DNA of 13,594 nucleotides, from the NCBI GenBank assembly GCA_964636655.1, contig CAZWTK010000045.1:1-13594 (forward strand), given 5' to 3'. The notes under the pieces are model-generated. The model was not told where the DNA came from, ran no database searches, and saw only the letters and a list, made by a program, of their open reading frames with translations. Source of the stretch: Fen-549 sp964636655. GTDB lineage: Bacteria; Actinomycetota; Thermoleophilia; Gaiellales; Gaiellaceae. This document shows, one piece after another, positions 1-6,583 of the stretch. The position numbers and the translations under genes were made by a program. Numbering within the stretch: the stretch's first letter is position 1; every line of letters starts with the position of its first letter.

Positions 1-234
1 CAGTGCCTGCTCGAGCTTGGCGAGGATCTGTGGCGCCAGGTGCTTGAGCTCGAACGCCCAGGTCGCGGAGCTGGTGTTGACCTGCAGCACACCCTTTCGG
101 TTCAGCCGCGCCGGCCACGCGTTCGCCGCAATCGTCTCGCCGACCGCCTCGGGCCAGATTCGAACCAGCTCGCTCGCGGCGGGAAGCCCGACCCGCTTCG
201 CCATCCTCCTGATCTCTTTCTCGAGCCGGTCCAT
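1..234 (-). CDS. DciA-family (DUF721) protein, C-terminus cut by window edge
   Basis: The 78 codons visible are the N-terminal part of a small DUF721/DciA-type protein. The family is known as a loader or partner of the replicative helicase in bacteria that lack DnaC/DnaI, and it typically follows recF. The visible protein begins MDRLEKEIRRMAKRVGLP and contains the family core: a Trp-Pro-Glu-Ala-Val-Gly stretch (about residues 27-32), then 'LQVNTSSATWAFEL' (about 50-63) and a leucine-rich helix. The ATG at 234 overlaps the recF stop as TGATG. A GTG one codon upstream (237) is equally possible and would give a GTGA overlap. Close coupling to recF suggests translation from the same dnaA-dnaN-recF transcript. 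The rest of the gene lies outside the window. The family call rests on context plus motif pattern. Confidence 0.8.
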   Translation of the reverse strand, partial: MDRLEKEIRRMAKRVGLPAASELVRIWPEAVGETIAANAWPARLNRKGVLQVNTSSATWAFELKHLAPQILAKLEQAL

Positions 235-1295
235 CACGCTACCTCGGCGTTCCCCTCGTTTACCCACACGACCTGATCGGGCCTCTCGGGCAGGGCGCCG
301 TCGCTGGTGGCCGTCACAATCGTCTGCCCAAGCCCGCGCAGCCGCTCGATCAGTGCCTCGCGCTTGCCCACGTCGAGCTCCGAAAGCACATCGTCGAGCA
401 GCAGGAGTGGTGCGCCGGTGTCTCGCTCGGTCAGCAGCTCGGCTTCGGCCAGCAGGAGCGCAAGCACCGCCGTTCGCTGCTCTCCCTGCGAGCCGAAGGA
501 ACGAAGCTCTCGTCCTTTGGCCAGAACGACCACTTCGTCGAGGTGTGGGCCGGCGCTCGTCGTTCCCCGTTCCAGATCGCGGGCCAGCCGCTCTTCGAGC
601 AGCTCGATCGTAAGCGGCTCAACCGGATACTCGAGCCTGCAATCCGCTAGCCCGAGCGCCGCTCCGACATCCGCGAAACGAGGCGAGAGCATCTCGATCG
701 AGCGCAGGCGAGCCGCCTGGAGCGAGGATCCAAGCGTCGCGACCTGCTCGCTCCAGGGCGCCAGCGCCTCCTTGCTCGAGAAGCCGAGCCCGATCTTTCG
801 CAGGCATGCGTTGCGCTGCCCCAGCGCCTCGCCGAAGGCGCGTGGAAGGCTCGCCTGCGTAGGAATCAGCCGTGACAACGTTCGATCGACGTAGGCCCGG
901 CGGACGGACGGCCCACCCTTTACCACGACGAGTCGGTCGGGCGTGAAGACGAGCGTCGGGAGCTCGCTCCTCAGTCGATCGGGCGCCGCCAGAGGAGCTC
1001 CATTCAGGCGAGCTCGCTTACCTTCCCCGCGGACGATCGCCACCTCAACCGTTGCGCCGCCACCACGGCGCTCGACACGAAGCGCGACGCGGGCCCCGGC
1101 GCAGCCGAAGCGAATCAACTGGGCGTCGGCTCTGGTTCGCGGCGAGAAGGCCTGAGTCCCGACGTGCACCGCCTCGACCAGGTTCGTCTTGCCGGCCCCG
1201 TTGGGCCCGGCGACCAGTACGAGGCCGCCCTCCAGCTCCAGCTCGAGGCGCTCGTACGAGCGGAAGTCGCGCAGCGTGATCTGGCGAACGCTCAG
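234..1295 (-). CDS. recF: DNA replication/repair protein RecF, probable CTG start
   Basis: RecF is an SMC-like ATPase that helps load RecA at gapped DNA during recombinational repair. The Walker A motif GPNGAGKTN lies about residues 31-39, after a canonical N-terminus 'VRQITLRDFRSYERLEL'. The ABC signature appears as FGSQGEQRT near the C-terminus, followed by Walker B LLLLDDVLSELD, as expected for RecF. The reading frame upstream of Walker A contains no ATG, GTG or TTG at a sensible position. The first usable codon is CTG at 1295-1293, which overlaps the dnaN TGA as CTGA, the same geometry as the usual ATGA/GTGA coupling. From there the protein is 353 residues, normal for the family. A GTG at 1169 would delete the whole Walker A region and is rejected. 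There is no strong Shine-Dalgarno, so translational coupling to dnaN is likely. Confidence 0.93.
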   Translation of the reverse strand: MSVRQITLRDFRSYERLELELEGGLVLVAGPNGAGKTNLVEAVHVGTQAFSPRTRADAQLIRFGCAGARVALRVERRGGGATVEVAIVRGEGKRARLNGAPLAAPDRLRSELPTLVFTPDRLVVVKGGPSVRRAYVDRTLSRLIPTQASLPRAFGEALGQRNACLRKIGLGFSSKEALAPWSEQVATLGSSLQAARLRSIEMLSPRFADVGAALGLADCRLEYPVEPLTIELLEERLARDLERGTTSAGPHLDEVVVLAKGRELRSFGSQGEQRTAVLALLLAEAELLTERDTGAPLLLLDDVLSELDVGKREALIERLRGLGQTIVTATSDGALPERPDQVVWVNEGNAEVA

Positions 1296-2446
1296 CCCGC
1301 GAGGCGAATCGGCATGATCAGGTACCAGAAGCTGTCGCCCTCCGCGCGAAGGAGTCCAGGCCGGATCGGGTTGATCAGGTTCAACTCGATCTCATCGCCA
1401 ATCACAGACTCGATGCCCTCGCGCAGGAACTCCGCGTTGAACCCGATTTCGATCGGCTCGCCGCTGAAGGCGACCGGCAGCGTCTCGCTTGCCTCGCCGA
1501 CATCCTGCGTCTGCGCCGAGACGGTCAGCACTCCCTCGTCGAAGCGCAGCCTGATCGGGCTCGTCCGCTGTGCCATCACGGCCACGCGGCGCACGACGTC
1601 GAGAAACTCCGTCCGCGCCAACTTCATCGTGTGCTCGAAGCTCTCGGGGAGAAGCTGGCGGTGGTTGGGGAACTGACCGTCGATTCGTCTCGTGCTCAGC
1701 GTCGTATCGCCGAGCGAGAAGACGGCGTGGTTGTCCTGGATCGCCAGCTCGAGCTCGCTGCCGGTGGCGGGAATGCGCGCTAGCTCGGCGATCGCACGAG
1801 CCGGCACGATCGCCTCCAGCTCCGGCGTGTCGCCGTCGAGCTCAGTCTCTCTTACCGCGAGGCGGTAGGAATCGGTCGCGGCCATTGTCAGCTTGCGCGT
1901 AGAAGTGGCTGAGCCTTTCTCGAACTGCACGAGAATGCCCGTTAACACCGGGCGCGACTCGTCTCGCGACGCGGCTCGTGCAACGCGGCCCGCAGTCTCG
2001 AGAAACGCCTCGCGGTTGACCTTGAAGACTCCCTCGCTGGCCATCTCCGGCAGGCGAGGAAAATCGTCCGTGGTCGAGACGTTTAATCGATAAGAAGCGG
2101 CGCCGCAGGAAAGACTTACCATCCTAGAGCCACTAGTCTGCTCGATCGTCACTTCACTCTCGCTAGTCGGAAGTGAACGGCAAGCGTCTACGAACACTCT
2201 CCCCGGGACGACGCTCGCACCCTCTCCTTCGATCTCTGCAGCGAACGACGATGAGATCGATAGCTCCATGTCGGTGGCAGCGAGACGGACGCGTCCGTTC
2301 CCTGCGGTCACTAGAACTCCGGCCAGAACCTGCACCGCGCTTCTTGACGAAACAGCACGTGCAACCATCGAGGCTGTCTCAACGAGTCGCTCTCTCGAAC
2401 AACGGAGCTTTATCCCGGATGTGAGGCTCGTATCTGTTTCAATCAT
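1292..2446 (-). CDS. dnaN: DNA polymerase III beta subunit (sliding clamp)
   Basis: This encodes the ring-shaped processivity clamp that tethers DNA polymerase III to DNA. The 384-residue length is close to the family's usual size for three repeated clamp domains. Typical segments are visible: 'KLRCSRERLVETASMVARAV' near the start, 'VRLAATDMELSISS' in domain 1, 'RPVLTGILVQF' and 'MAATDSYRLAVRE' in domain 2, and the C-terminal 'WYLIMPIRLAG', matching the conserved end of beta clamps (usually MPMRL/MPLR). The start ATG at 2446 is preceded by an AT-rich stretch with only a weak ribosome site. It lies 187 bases downstream of dnaA in the same direction and overlaps recF by 4 bases, giving the classic dnaA-dnaN-recF order. 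Confidence 0.97.
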   Translation of the reverse strand: MIETDTSLTSGIKLRCSRERLVETASMVARAVSSRSAVQVLAGVLVTAGNGRVRLAATDMELSISSSFAAEIEGEGASVVPGRVFVDACRSLPTSESEVTIEQTSGSRMVSLSCGAASYRLNVSTTDDFPRLPEMASEGVFKVNREAFLETAGRVARAASRDESRPVLTGILVQFEKGSATSTRKLTMAATDSYRLAVRETELDGDTPELEAIVPARAIAELARIPATGSELELAIQDNHAVFSLGDTTLSTRRIDGQFPNHRQLLPESFEHTMKLARTEFLDVVRRVAVMAQRTSPIRLRFDEGVLTVSAQTQDVGEASETLPVAFSGEPIEIGFNAEFLREGIESVIGDEIELNLINPIRPGLLRAEGDSFWYLIMPIRLAG

Positions 2447-2633
2447 AAAGAGTATTTTCTTGTAGTCGTAGTAGAGCTTGTTAGGACCGAGGAAACCACC
2501 GCCAAACCCGCGCCAAGATTGGGTTTTTGTTGAGGACTATGGTTGGGGAGAAGTAAAGCAGAAGCGGGATAGCGCGGAAGCGCCGCATCAAGAATGGTCG
2601 AGGTGTTCACACTCTTCCACCGACAACCCACAG
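2447..2633. other. dnaA-dnaN intergenic region
   Basis: This 187-base gap has no gene. In many bacteria the gap between dnaA and dnaN holds all or part of oriC. Here I see no DnaA box with fewer than two mismatches. It does contain a phased TAG-TCG-TAG-TAG run at 2463-2474 next to an A/T-richer stretch (about 2447-2490). This resembles the 5'-TAG triplets of DnaA-trio elements known from Bacillus origins. An AAACCC/GGGTTT inverted repeat (2504-2509 and 2521-2526) is followed on the plus strand by five T residues. The dnaN promoter probably lies here, but I cannot place it with confidence. A secondary origin element or unwinding site is possible but unproven. Confidence 0.5.
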
Positions 2634-4019
2634 CTAACGCACCTGCTTTATGCGCGCCGTGAGCTCTTGAACGAGGTTGTAGACCGAGCGGTCTTCCTTG
2701 ATTAGCCGTGCGATCTTAGAAGTCGCGTGAATGACTGTAGTGTGATCGCGGCCGCCGAACTCCTTGCCGATCTTTGGAAGCGAGGAGTCTGTGAGCTCGC
2801 GGGAAAGGTACATCGCGACCTGGCGGGGATAGACGATGTTCTGTGAACGTCTGTCGCTGCAGAGCTCTGTGAGGGAGAGGCCAAAGCGACCCGCAACCTC
2901 TTCCTGGATGTGGTGGATGCTCACCTCGGCAGCCTCGGGAGGGAAGACATCCTTCAACACCTCCTGCGCCAACTCGACGGTCATCATGCGCCCGGTCAGC
3001 GAAGAGAATGCGACCACTCGCGTGAGCGCACCTTCAAGCTCGCGGATGTTCGAGGAGATGAGGCTGGCGATAAAGGTCAGAACCTGAGAGTCGGGAACGT
3101 GGATACCCTCGGTGTGAACCTTCTTGCGCAGGATTGCGATCCGTGTCTCGAGGTCGGGCGGCTGGATGTCGGTGATGAGACCCCATTCGAAGCGTGAACG
3201 AAGACGAGGCTCGAGTGTCGCCAGCTCGCGAGGTGGCCGGTCGGATGAGAGCACAACCTGGCTGCCGGCCTCAAAAAGCGCGTTGAAGGTGTGGAAGAAC
3301 TCCTCCTGGATCCGCTCCTTGCCTTCGAAGAACTGGAGATCGTCCACCAGGAGCACGTCGTAGTGGCGGTAGCGCTGCTTGAAGCTGTCGGTGCGCTTGT
3401 CCCGCAACGAGTCGATGAAGTCGTTCATGAAGCTCTCGCTGGTCACGTAGAAGACGCTCAAGGTGCGCGAGTGCTGGGAGACGTAGTGGGCGATCGCGTG
3501 CAGGAGATGCGTCTTGCCGAGCCCTGTGCCGCCGTAGATGAAAAGAGGGTTGTAGGCGCGAGCGGGTCGCTCGGCTACGGCGAGAGCCGCCGCGTGCGCG
3601 AAGCGGTTCGAGGAACCGATGATGAACAGGTCGAAGGTGTACTTCGGGTTGACGCCCGTGGGCGAGGTGCGAACCTCGCTTCGTTCCACCTCTTCTCGGA
3701 CGGGCTCGGGCGGGGAGGACTCGGCGACCAGCGCTTCGAGCGGGTCCATTACCGAAAGCAGCACACCGCACTCGTGCCCGACGAGATCCTTCACCGTGGC
3801 GCGGAGAAGGTCGAGGAAGTGCCCCTCGACCCACTCGCGGGTGAACTCGTTGGGAACCGAGACGACCAGGAAGTCGTCGTTCAGCTCGCTTCCCACGGCG
3901 GCTCCGAACCAGGTCTGGAAGGTGGCTTCGCTGAGGGCTTCACGCAGTCGCTCGGCGACCGCAGCCCAGAGACTCTCGGCGTTGTCCAGGAGTGATGGTT
4001 CCAAATGCTTACCGTCCAT
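2634..4019 (-). CDS. dnaA: Chromosomal replication initiator protein DnaA
   Basis: DnaA binds 9-base boxes at oriC and melts the origin. At 461 residues it has all four domains. Domain I covers about residues 13-85 (helix with LWAAVAERLREALS, then TFQTWF). Domain II is a short Pro/Glu/Ser-rich linker (about 95-122). Domain III is the AAA+ ATPase starting at NPKYTFD, with Walker A GGTGLGKTH (163-171), Walker B LLVDDLQF (223-230) and an RSRF arginine-finger region (about 284-287). Domain IV is the DNA-binding region, with the signature GGRDHTTV (422-429). The linker is short compared with Streptomyces DnaA. The start ATG at 4019 sits just downstream of a convincing promoter (4043-4071), and the gene reads away from the box cluster at 4079-4240. 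A DnaA box immediately upstream of the -35 suggests autoregulation. Confidence 0.98.
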   Translation of the reverse strand: MDGKHLEPSLLDNAESLWAAVAERLREALSEATFQTWFGAAVGSELNDDFLVVSVPNEFTREWVEGHFLDLLRATVKDLVGHECGVLLSVMDPLEALVAESSPPEPVREEVERSEVRTSPTGVNPKYTFDLFIIGSSNRFAHAAALAVAERPARAYNPLFIYGGTGLGKTHLLHAIAHYVSQHSRTLSVFYVTSESFMNDFIDSLRDKRTDSFKQRYRHYDVLLVDDLQFFEGKERIQEEFFHTFNALFEAGSQVVLSSDRPPRELATLEPRLRSRFEWGLITDIQPPDLETRIAILRKKVHTEGIHVPDSQVLTFIASLISSNIRELEGALTRVVAFSSLTGRMMTVELAQEVLKDVFPPEAAEVSIHHIQEEVAGRFGLSLTELCSDRRSQNIVYPRQVAMYLSRELTDSSLPKIGKEFGGRDHTTVIHATSKIARLIKEDRSVYNLVQELTARIKQVR

Positions 4020-4042
4020 CCGCCGTCCGAGGCGGAAGTGCG

Positions 4043-4071
4043 AGCATATCAGCGCTGCGACGGCCTAACAA
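4043..4071 (-). promoter_or_regulatory. dnaA promoter
   Basis: Read on the minus strand, a -35-like TTGTTA (4071-4066) and a -10-like TATGCT (4048-4043) are separated by exactly 17 bases, the ideal housekeeping sigma spacing. Each hexamer matches the consensus at four of six positions. Transcription would start near 4036, leaving a short leader of about 17 bases before the dnaA ATG. A perfect DnaA box ends 8 bases upstream of the -35. DnaA binding there could repress or modulate its own gene, as known in other bacteria. The assignment comes from sequence pattern only. Confidence 0.6.
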
Positions 4072-4078
4072 CGGGCAT

Positions 4079-4087
4079 TTATCCACA
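4079..4087 (+). promoter_or_regulatory. DnaA box, perfect consensus
   Basis: TTATCCACA on the plus strand matches the consensus DnaA box exactly. It lies directly upstream of the -35 hexamer of the proposed dnaA promoter, so it may serve both origin binding and dnaA autoregulation. Confidence 0.88.
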
Positions 4088-4102
4088 GCGAGCCGGCCGT
4101 CG

Positions 4103-4161
4103 TTGTACACTTTTTGCAGGGGTTTTAGTGCGTCCACACCGTAATCCACAGGTGTGGAGAA
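4103..4161. promoter_or_regulatory. Cluster of near-consensus DnaA boxes inside an inverted repeat
   Basis: Four weaker boxes are packed here. TTGTACACT (4103-4111, one mismatch to the relaxed consensus), GCGTCCACA (4130-4138, two mismatches) and TAATCCACA (4142-4150, one mismatch) are on the plus strand. TGTGGAGAA (4153-4161, minus strand, one mismatch) is the fourth. The outer two of the last three are bridged by a perfect 8-base inverted repeat, TCCACACC (4133-4140) and GGTGTGGA (4151-4158), with a 10-base spacer containing the middle box. Low-affinity boxes beside strong ones are usual in origins, where they nucleate ATP-DnaA oligomers. That role here is inference. Confidence 0.55.
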
Positions 4162-4231
4162 CCGGCTGCGGAGCGGTCGATTATTGACCGCGATGCGGGC
4201 AATAAGGTGATTGCGAAGCAGGTGGCGAGAC

Positions 4232-4240
4232 TGTGGATAA
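4232..4240 (-). promoter_or_regulatory. DnaA box, perfect consensus (minus strand)
   Basis: TGTGGATAA on the plus strand is the exact complement of TTATCCACA. It faces the box at 4079-4087 and lies about 23 bases upstream of the proposed rpmH -10, so bound DnaA could affect the rpmH operon too. Confidence 0.88.
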
Positions 4241-4262
4241 CTTCTGTCTCGCGGGCCTCGTC

Positions 4263-4268
4263 TATACT
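4263..4268 (+). promoter_or_regulatory. Probable -10 of the rpmH operon promoter
   Basis: TATACT (five of six to the consensus) lies 50 bases upstream of the rpmH start, with a predicted transcription start near 4275. No good -35 is seen at 16-18 bases upstream; the sequence there is ACTTCT-like and abuts the minus-strand DnaA box. This would drive rpmH, rnpA and probably the overlapping genes through rsmG. Confidence 0.45.
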
Positions 4269-4317
4269 GGCGCTCGCCCGCAGAACGGGCACTGACCTCT
4301 CTAGGATCTGCAAGAGC

Positions 4318-4452
4318 GTGAAGCGCACATATCAGCCAAACGTACGCCGCCGGAAGCGTAAGCACGGCTTTCGCGCGCGCATGAAGACTCGAGCTGGGCG
4401 CGTGATCCTGAAGCGCCGGCGAGCCCGTGGTCGCAAGCGGTTATCCGCTTAG
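4318..4452 (+). CDS. rpmH: 50S ribosomal protein L34
   Basis: L34 is a very basic small protein of the large ribosomal subunit. The 44-residue product starts KRTYQPN after the initiator and carries the family pattern RRRKRKHGFRARM and TRAGR, followed by an Arg/Lys-rich tail ending RKRLSA. The length is exactly typical. The start is GTG at 4318, 11 bases after an AGGA element (4303-4306). Longer in-frame versions starting at 4207 would run back through the DnaA box region and are not supported. It is the first gene of the rightward cluster, and its neighbour rnpA follows after 19 bases, the near-universal rpmH-rnpA pairing. Confidence 0.97.
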   Translation: MKRTYQPNVRRRKRKHGFRARMKTRAGRVILKRRRARGRKRLSA

Positions 4453-4471
4453 TTCGGGCGAGGCGCGCAAG

Positions 4472-4813
4472 GTGGACCGCCGGCACCGGCTCTCGCGCTC
4501 ACGTGATTTCGACAATGTCTACCGCCATGGCCGTTCGACCTCGACTCGCTTCTTCACGCTGCACGCCTTCCCACGCGCGGACGCAAGCAGCGAGCCACGC
4601 CTGGGCCTGGCCATACCGCGAGGCGTCGGCTCGGCCGTCAAGCGCAACAGGCTCAAGCGCATGCTGCGAGAGGTGTGGCCGTTGAAGGAGCGCAAGGAAG
4701 GTTTCGACTACGTACTCGTGGCCCGGCCAGGTCTGGTCGAGGCGGTGGAATCGCGCGGCTTCGACTGGCTCGGCGAGCGAGTCGACGAAGTGATGGAGAA
4801 GGCGGGCTCGTGA
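4472..4813 (+). CDS. rnpA: Ribonuclease P protein component
   Basis: RnpA is the protein subunit that assists the RNase P RNA in removing 5' leaders from tRNA precursors. The 113-residue protein starts 'MDRRHRLSRSRDFDNVYRHG', a typical family opening, and contains the RNR signature as AVKRNRLKRMLRE (about residues 55-67), the conserved basic helix that contacts RNA. I chose GTG at 4472, which gives the standard N-terminus. An in-frame GTG at 4427 would add 15 residues and overlap rpmH by 26 bases. The stop overlaps the yidD GTG by 3 bases (GTGA). Confidence 0.95.
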   Translation: MDRRHRLSRSRDFDNVYRHGRSTSTRFFTLHAFPRADASSEPRLGLAIPRGVGSAVKRNRLKRMLREVWPLKERKEGFDYVLVARPGLVEAVESRGFDWLGERVDEVMEKAGS

Positions 4814-5073
4814 AGTACCCGGCAATCGCGCTCGTCTACCTGTATCGCTACACGCTCGGGTTGTTCCTTCGGCCCAGCTGCAAGTACTACCCGTCCTGCT
4901 CGAGCTACGCGATCGAGGCGCTCAAGCGCTACGGCTTCGTTCGCGGGACGCTTCTGGCCGGCTGGCGGCTGCTGCGTTGTAACCCCTGGAGCGCGGGTGG
5001 AGTGGACCTGCCAGAAGACGCGCGCCTGTTCGGGCGACCCTGCGATCATCTCCACAAGGGGCAGCCGGCGTGA
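4810..5073 (+). CDS. yidD: Membrane protein insertion efficiency factor YidD
   Basis: YidD is a small membrane-associated protein encoded between rnpA and yidC in many bacteria. It aids YidC-dependent membrane protein insertion, though its exact mechanism is not settled. The 87-residue product has the signature RPSCKYYPSCSSYAIEALKRYG (about residues 21-42), with conserved cysteines, followed by RLLRCNPW and a Gly-Gly-Val-Asp segment. The N-terminal ~20 residues form an amphipathic or hydrophobic helix with Tyr and Leu. The GTG at 4810 overlaps rnpA's stop, and its own stop overlaps the yidC GTG (5070), so translation of these genes is probably coupled. Confidence 0.95.
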   Translation: MKYPAIALVYLYRYTLGLFLRPSCKYYPSCSSYAIEALKRYGFVRGTLLAGWRLLRCNPWSAGGVDLPEDARLFGRPCDHLHKGQPA

Positions 5074-5909
5074 TCCTTTTCAGCGTCTTCAGCCCGATCC
5101 TCAACCCGCTCAAGCATCTCTTCCTCTACATCCTCGAGTGGCTGCATTACAGCGCCCATCTCCCCTGGGCCTGGGCAATCGTGGCATTGACGGTGATCGT
5201 CCGCATCGTGATCGTGCCGCTCACCGTCAAGCAGATCCACTCGATGCAGAGCCTGCAGGCGCACGCGCCCGAGATGAAGGAGATCCAGAAGCGCTACCAG
5301 CACGACAAGCAACGCCAGCAGCAGGAGCTGATGCGCTTCTACAAGGAGAACAACATCAACCCGATGGCCTCCTGCCTGCCGATGCTGGCGCAGTTCCCGA
5401 TCTTCATAGCCCTGTACTTCGTCCTGAAGGATTTCTCAAACGACATCCCCTGCCGCGGCCATTCGGCGAACCCGAATTTCTGTGTGACTCGTGGCGATTT
5501 CTCCTGGCTCGGGCACGACCTCTTCCCGAACATCGCCAAGAACATCACCTGGCACTGGAGCGGCTACCTACTGCTCGTGATCTACGTCGGCAGCCAGCTC
5601 GCCTCGACCTACTTCATGTCGGGCTCGGCGCAGAAGTCGCAGCGCGTGATGATGATGGCGCTGCCCTTTGTGATCCTGCCGTTCATCCTCAGGTTCCCGG
5701 TCGGCCTCGTTCTCTACTGGGCGACAACAAACCTCTGGACTGTCGGGCAGGGCCTGATCACGAGGACGCTGATTCCCAAGCCCGCGCCGCCGGTCAAGAG
5801 ATCGTCGCGCACGCCGCCCGCAGCGGCAAAGAAGGCGGAGGCGCAACCGCGGGCGCCGCAACCGCCGCGGCGCGTCAAGCGCAAGAAGAAGAAGGGCGGG
5901 CGCAGGTGA
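5070..5909 (+). CDS. yidC: Membrane protein insertase YidC (Oxa1 family)
   Basis: YidC inserts and folds proteins in the cytoplasmic membrane, alone or with SecYEG. The 279-residue protein is the short form without the large periplasmic domain of Gram-negative YidC. Hydrophobic segments lie at about residues 31-50, 99-119, 164-182 and 195-228. Arg45 (in 'TVIVRIVIVPL') fits the conserved groove arginine of the family. The cytoplasmic loop between the first two segments is charged and coiled-coil-like ('EMKEIQKRYQHDKQRQQQEL'). The tail ends in a strongly basic run, RRVKRKKKKGGRR, a feature linked to ribosome contact in some homologues. The final codons overlap the next gene by GTGA. The N-terminus lacks a clear lipobox. 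Confidence 0.96.
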   Translation: MILFSVFSPILNPLKHLFLYILEWLHYSAHLPWAWAIVALTVIVRIVIVPLTVKQIHSMQSLQAHAPEMKEIQKRYQHDKQRQQQELMRFYKENNINPMASCLPMLAQFPIFIALYFVLKDFSNDIPCRGHSANPNFCVTRGDFSWLGHDLFPNIAKNITWHWSGYLLLVIYVGSQLASTYFMSGSAQKSQRVMMMALPFVILPFILRFPVGLVLYWATTNLWTVGQGLITRTLIPKPAPPVKRSSRTPPAAAKKAEAQPRAPQPPRRVKRKKKKGGRR

Positions 5910-6583
5910 CCGAAGAGCTCCACGTCGAGGCCGAGGGCACCGACGCCGAAGAGGCTCGCGCGAGGGCGCTGGCTGAGATAAAACGGCAGGCGCCGTGGAT
6001 CGAGGCCGAGTCGGTTTCGCTGCAGGTAGTCGAGGAAGGCGAGCGCGGGCTACTGGGCATCGGCTCGCGGCCGGCTCGAGTGGTGGCCTTCGCACTGGTT
6101 CCCGATCCTCCGGCCCGCGACGAGAGCGAGCTCCTAGCCTCGCTGCGTGCCTACGTGGAGTCGATCGTGCGCACCATCGCACCCGATGCGCAGGTCGAGC
6201 TGAGCGAGGAGGCCGAGACGGTGCGTATCCACTTCTCGGGCGGCGATCTCGGTGTGCTGATCGGCCGCCGCGGCCAGACGGTCGACGCTATCGAGCAGAT
6301 CGCAAACGCAATAGTTCACCAGCAGGTCGGTCCCGGCAACAAGCGAGCGTCGGTCGATGCGGGCGGTTACCGCGAGCGACAGAAAGCGGCCCTCAGCTAC
6401 ACGGCCTTGCAGGCCGCCAAGCGCGCGATCTCCAGCGGCGAGCCGCAGGCTCTGGAGCCGATGAGCGCCTACGAGCGCCGGCTCGTGCACGAGCGCCTGA
6501 AGGGCTATGCGGGGGTCACCACGACGAGCGAGGGGAACGACCCGAGCCGCTACGTGGTCGTGCTGCCGGCGAATGCCGACTGA
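5906..6583 (+). CDS. khpB: KhpB/Jag RNA-binding protein (Jag-N, KH and R3H domains)
   Basis: This is the conserved partner gene downstream of yidC (also called jag or spoIIIJ-associated). KhpB works with KhpA as an RNA chaperone affecting cell division and envelope growth in some Gram-positives. The 225-residue protein has a Jag-N domain (about 1-60) ending in ERGLLGIGSRPARV. It then has a KH domain with the GxxG loop GVLIGRRGQT (about 116-125) and an R3H domain (about 184-225) with EPMSAYERRLVHERL and the terminal NDPSRYVVVLP. All three modules look intact. The GTG at 5906 overlaps the yidC stop. A much longer open frame continues upstream to 4997 but reads through yidD and yidC out of frame, so it is not real. 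The rsmG start lies inside its last codons. Confidence 0.95.
   Translation: MTEELHVEAEGTDAEEARARALAEIKRQAPWIEAESVSLQVVEEGERGLLGIGSRPARVVAFALVPDPPARDESELLASLRAYVESIVRTIAPDAQVELSEEAETVRIHFSGGDLGVLIGRRGQTVDAIEQIANAIVHQQVGPGNKRASVDAGGYRERQKAALSYTALQAAKRAISSGEPQALEPMSAYERRLVHERLKGYAGVTTTSEGNDPSRYVVVLPANAD

Larger units (their letters stand above)
4020..4317. other. Putative chromosomal replication origin (oriC), dnaA-rpmH gap
   Basis: This 298-base gap has no gene and separates the minus-strand dnaA cluster from the plus-strand rpmH cluster. It holds two perfect DnaA boxes in opposite orientation (4079-4087 plus, 4232-4240 minus) and near matches at 4103-4111, 4130-4138, 4142-4150 and 4153-4161. 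Perfect inverted repeats lie at 4133-4140/4151-4158 (8 bp), 4173-4178/4186-4191 (6 bp, AT-rich 7-base loop) and 4199-4203/4210-4214 (5 bp). Transcription on both sides points away from the gap, so all flanking genes would be co-directional with forks leaving it. Box number, gene flip and context make this the likely origin. An obvious long AT-rich unwinding element is not seen; the T-rich 4111-4128 or 4178-4186 are small candidates. Confidence 0.75.

Noticed and set aside
2504..2528. Inverted repeat followed by TTTTT as an intrinsic terminator
   Set aside because: The T-run is on the plus strand, where no gene ends; the stem is only 6 bp with A-T pairs at its base. On the minus strand, where dnaA ends, there is no useful T-run.
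2620..2633. DnaA box in the dnaA-dnaN gap (CAACCCACA)
   Set aside because: Three mismatches to the consensus, not enough to call.
4997..5905. Upstream extension of the khpB frame
   Set aside because: It runs through yidD and yidC in another frame, and the conserved Jag-N domain starts right at GTG 5906.
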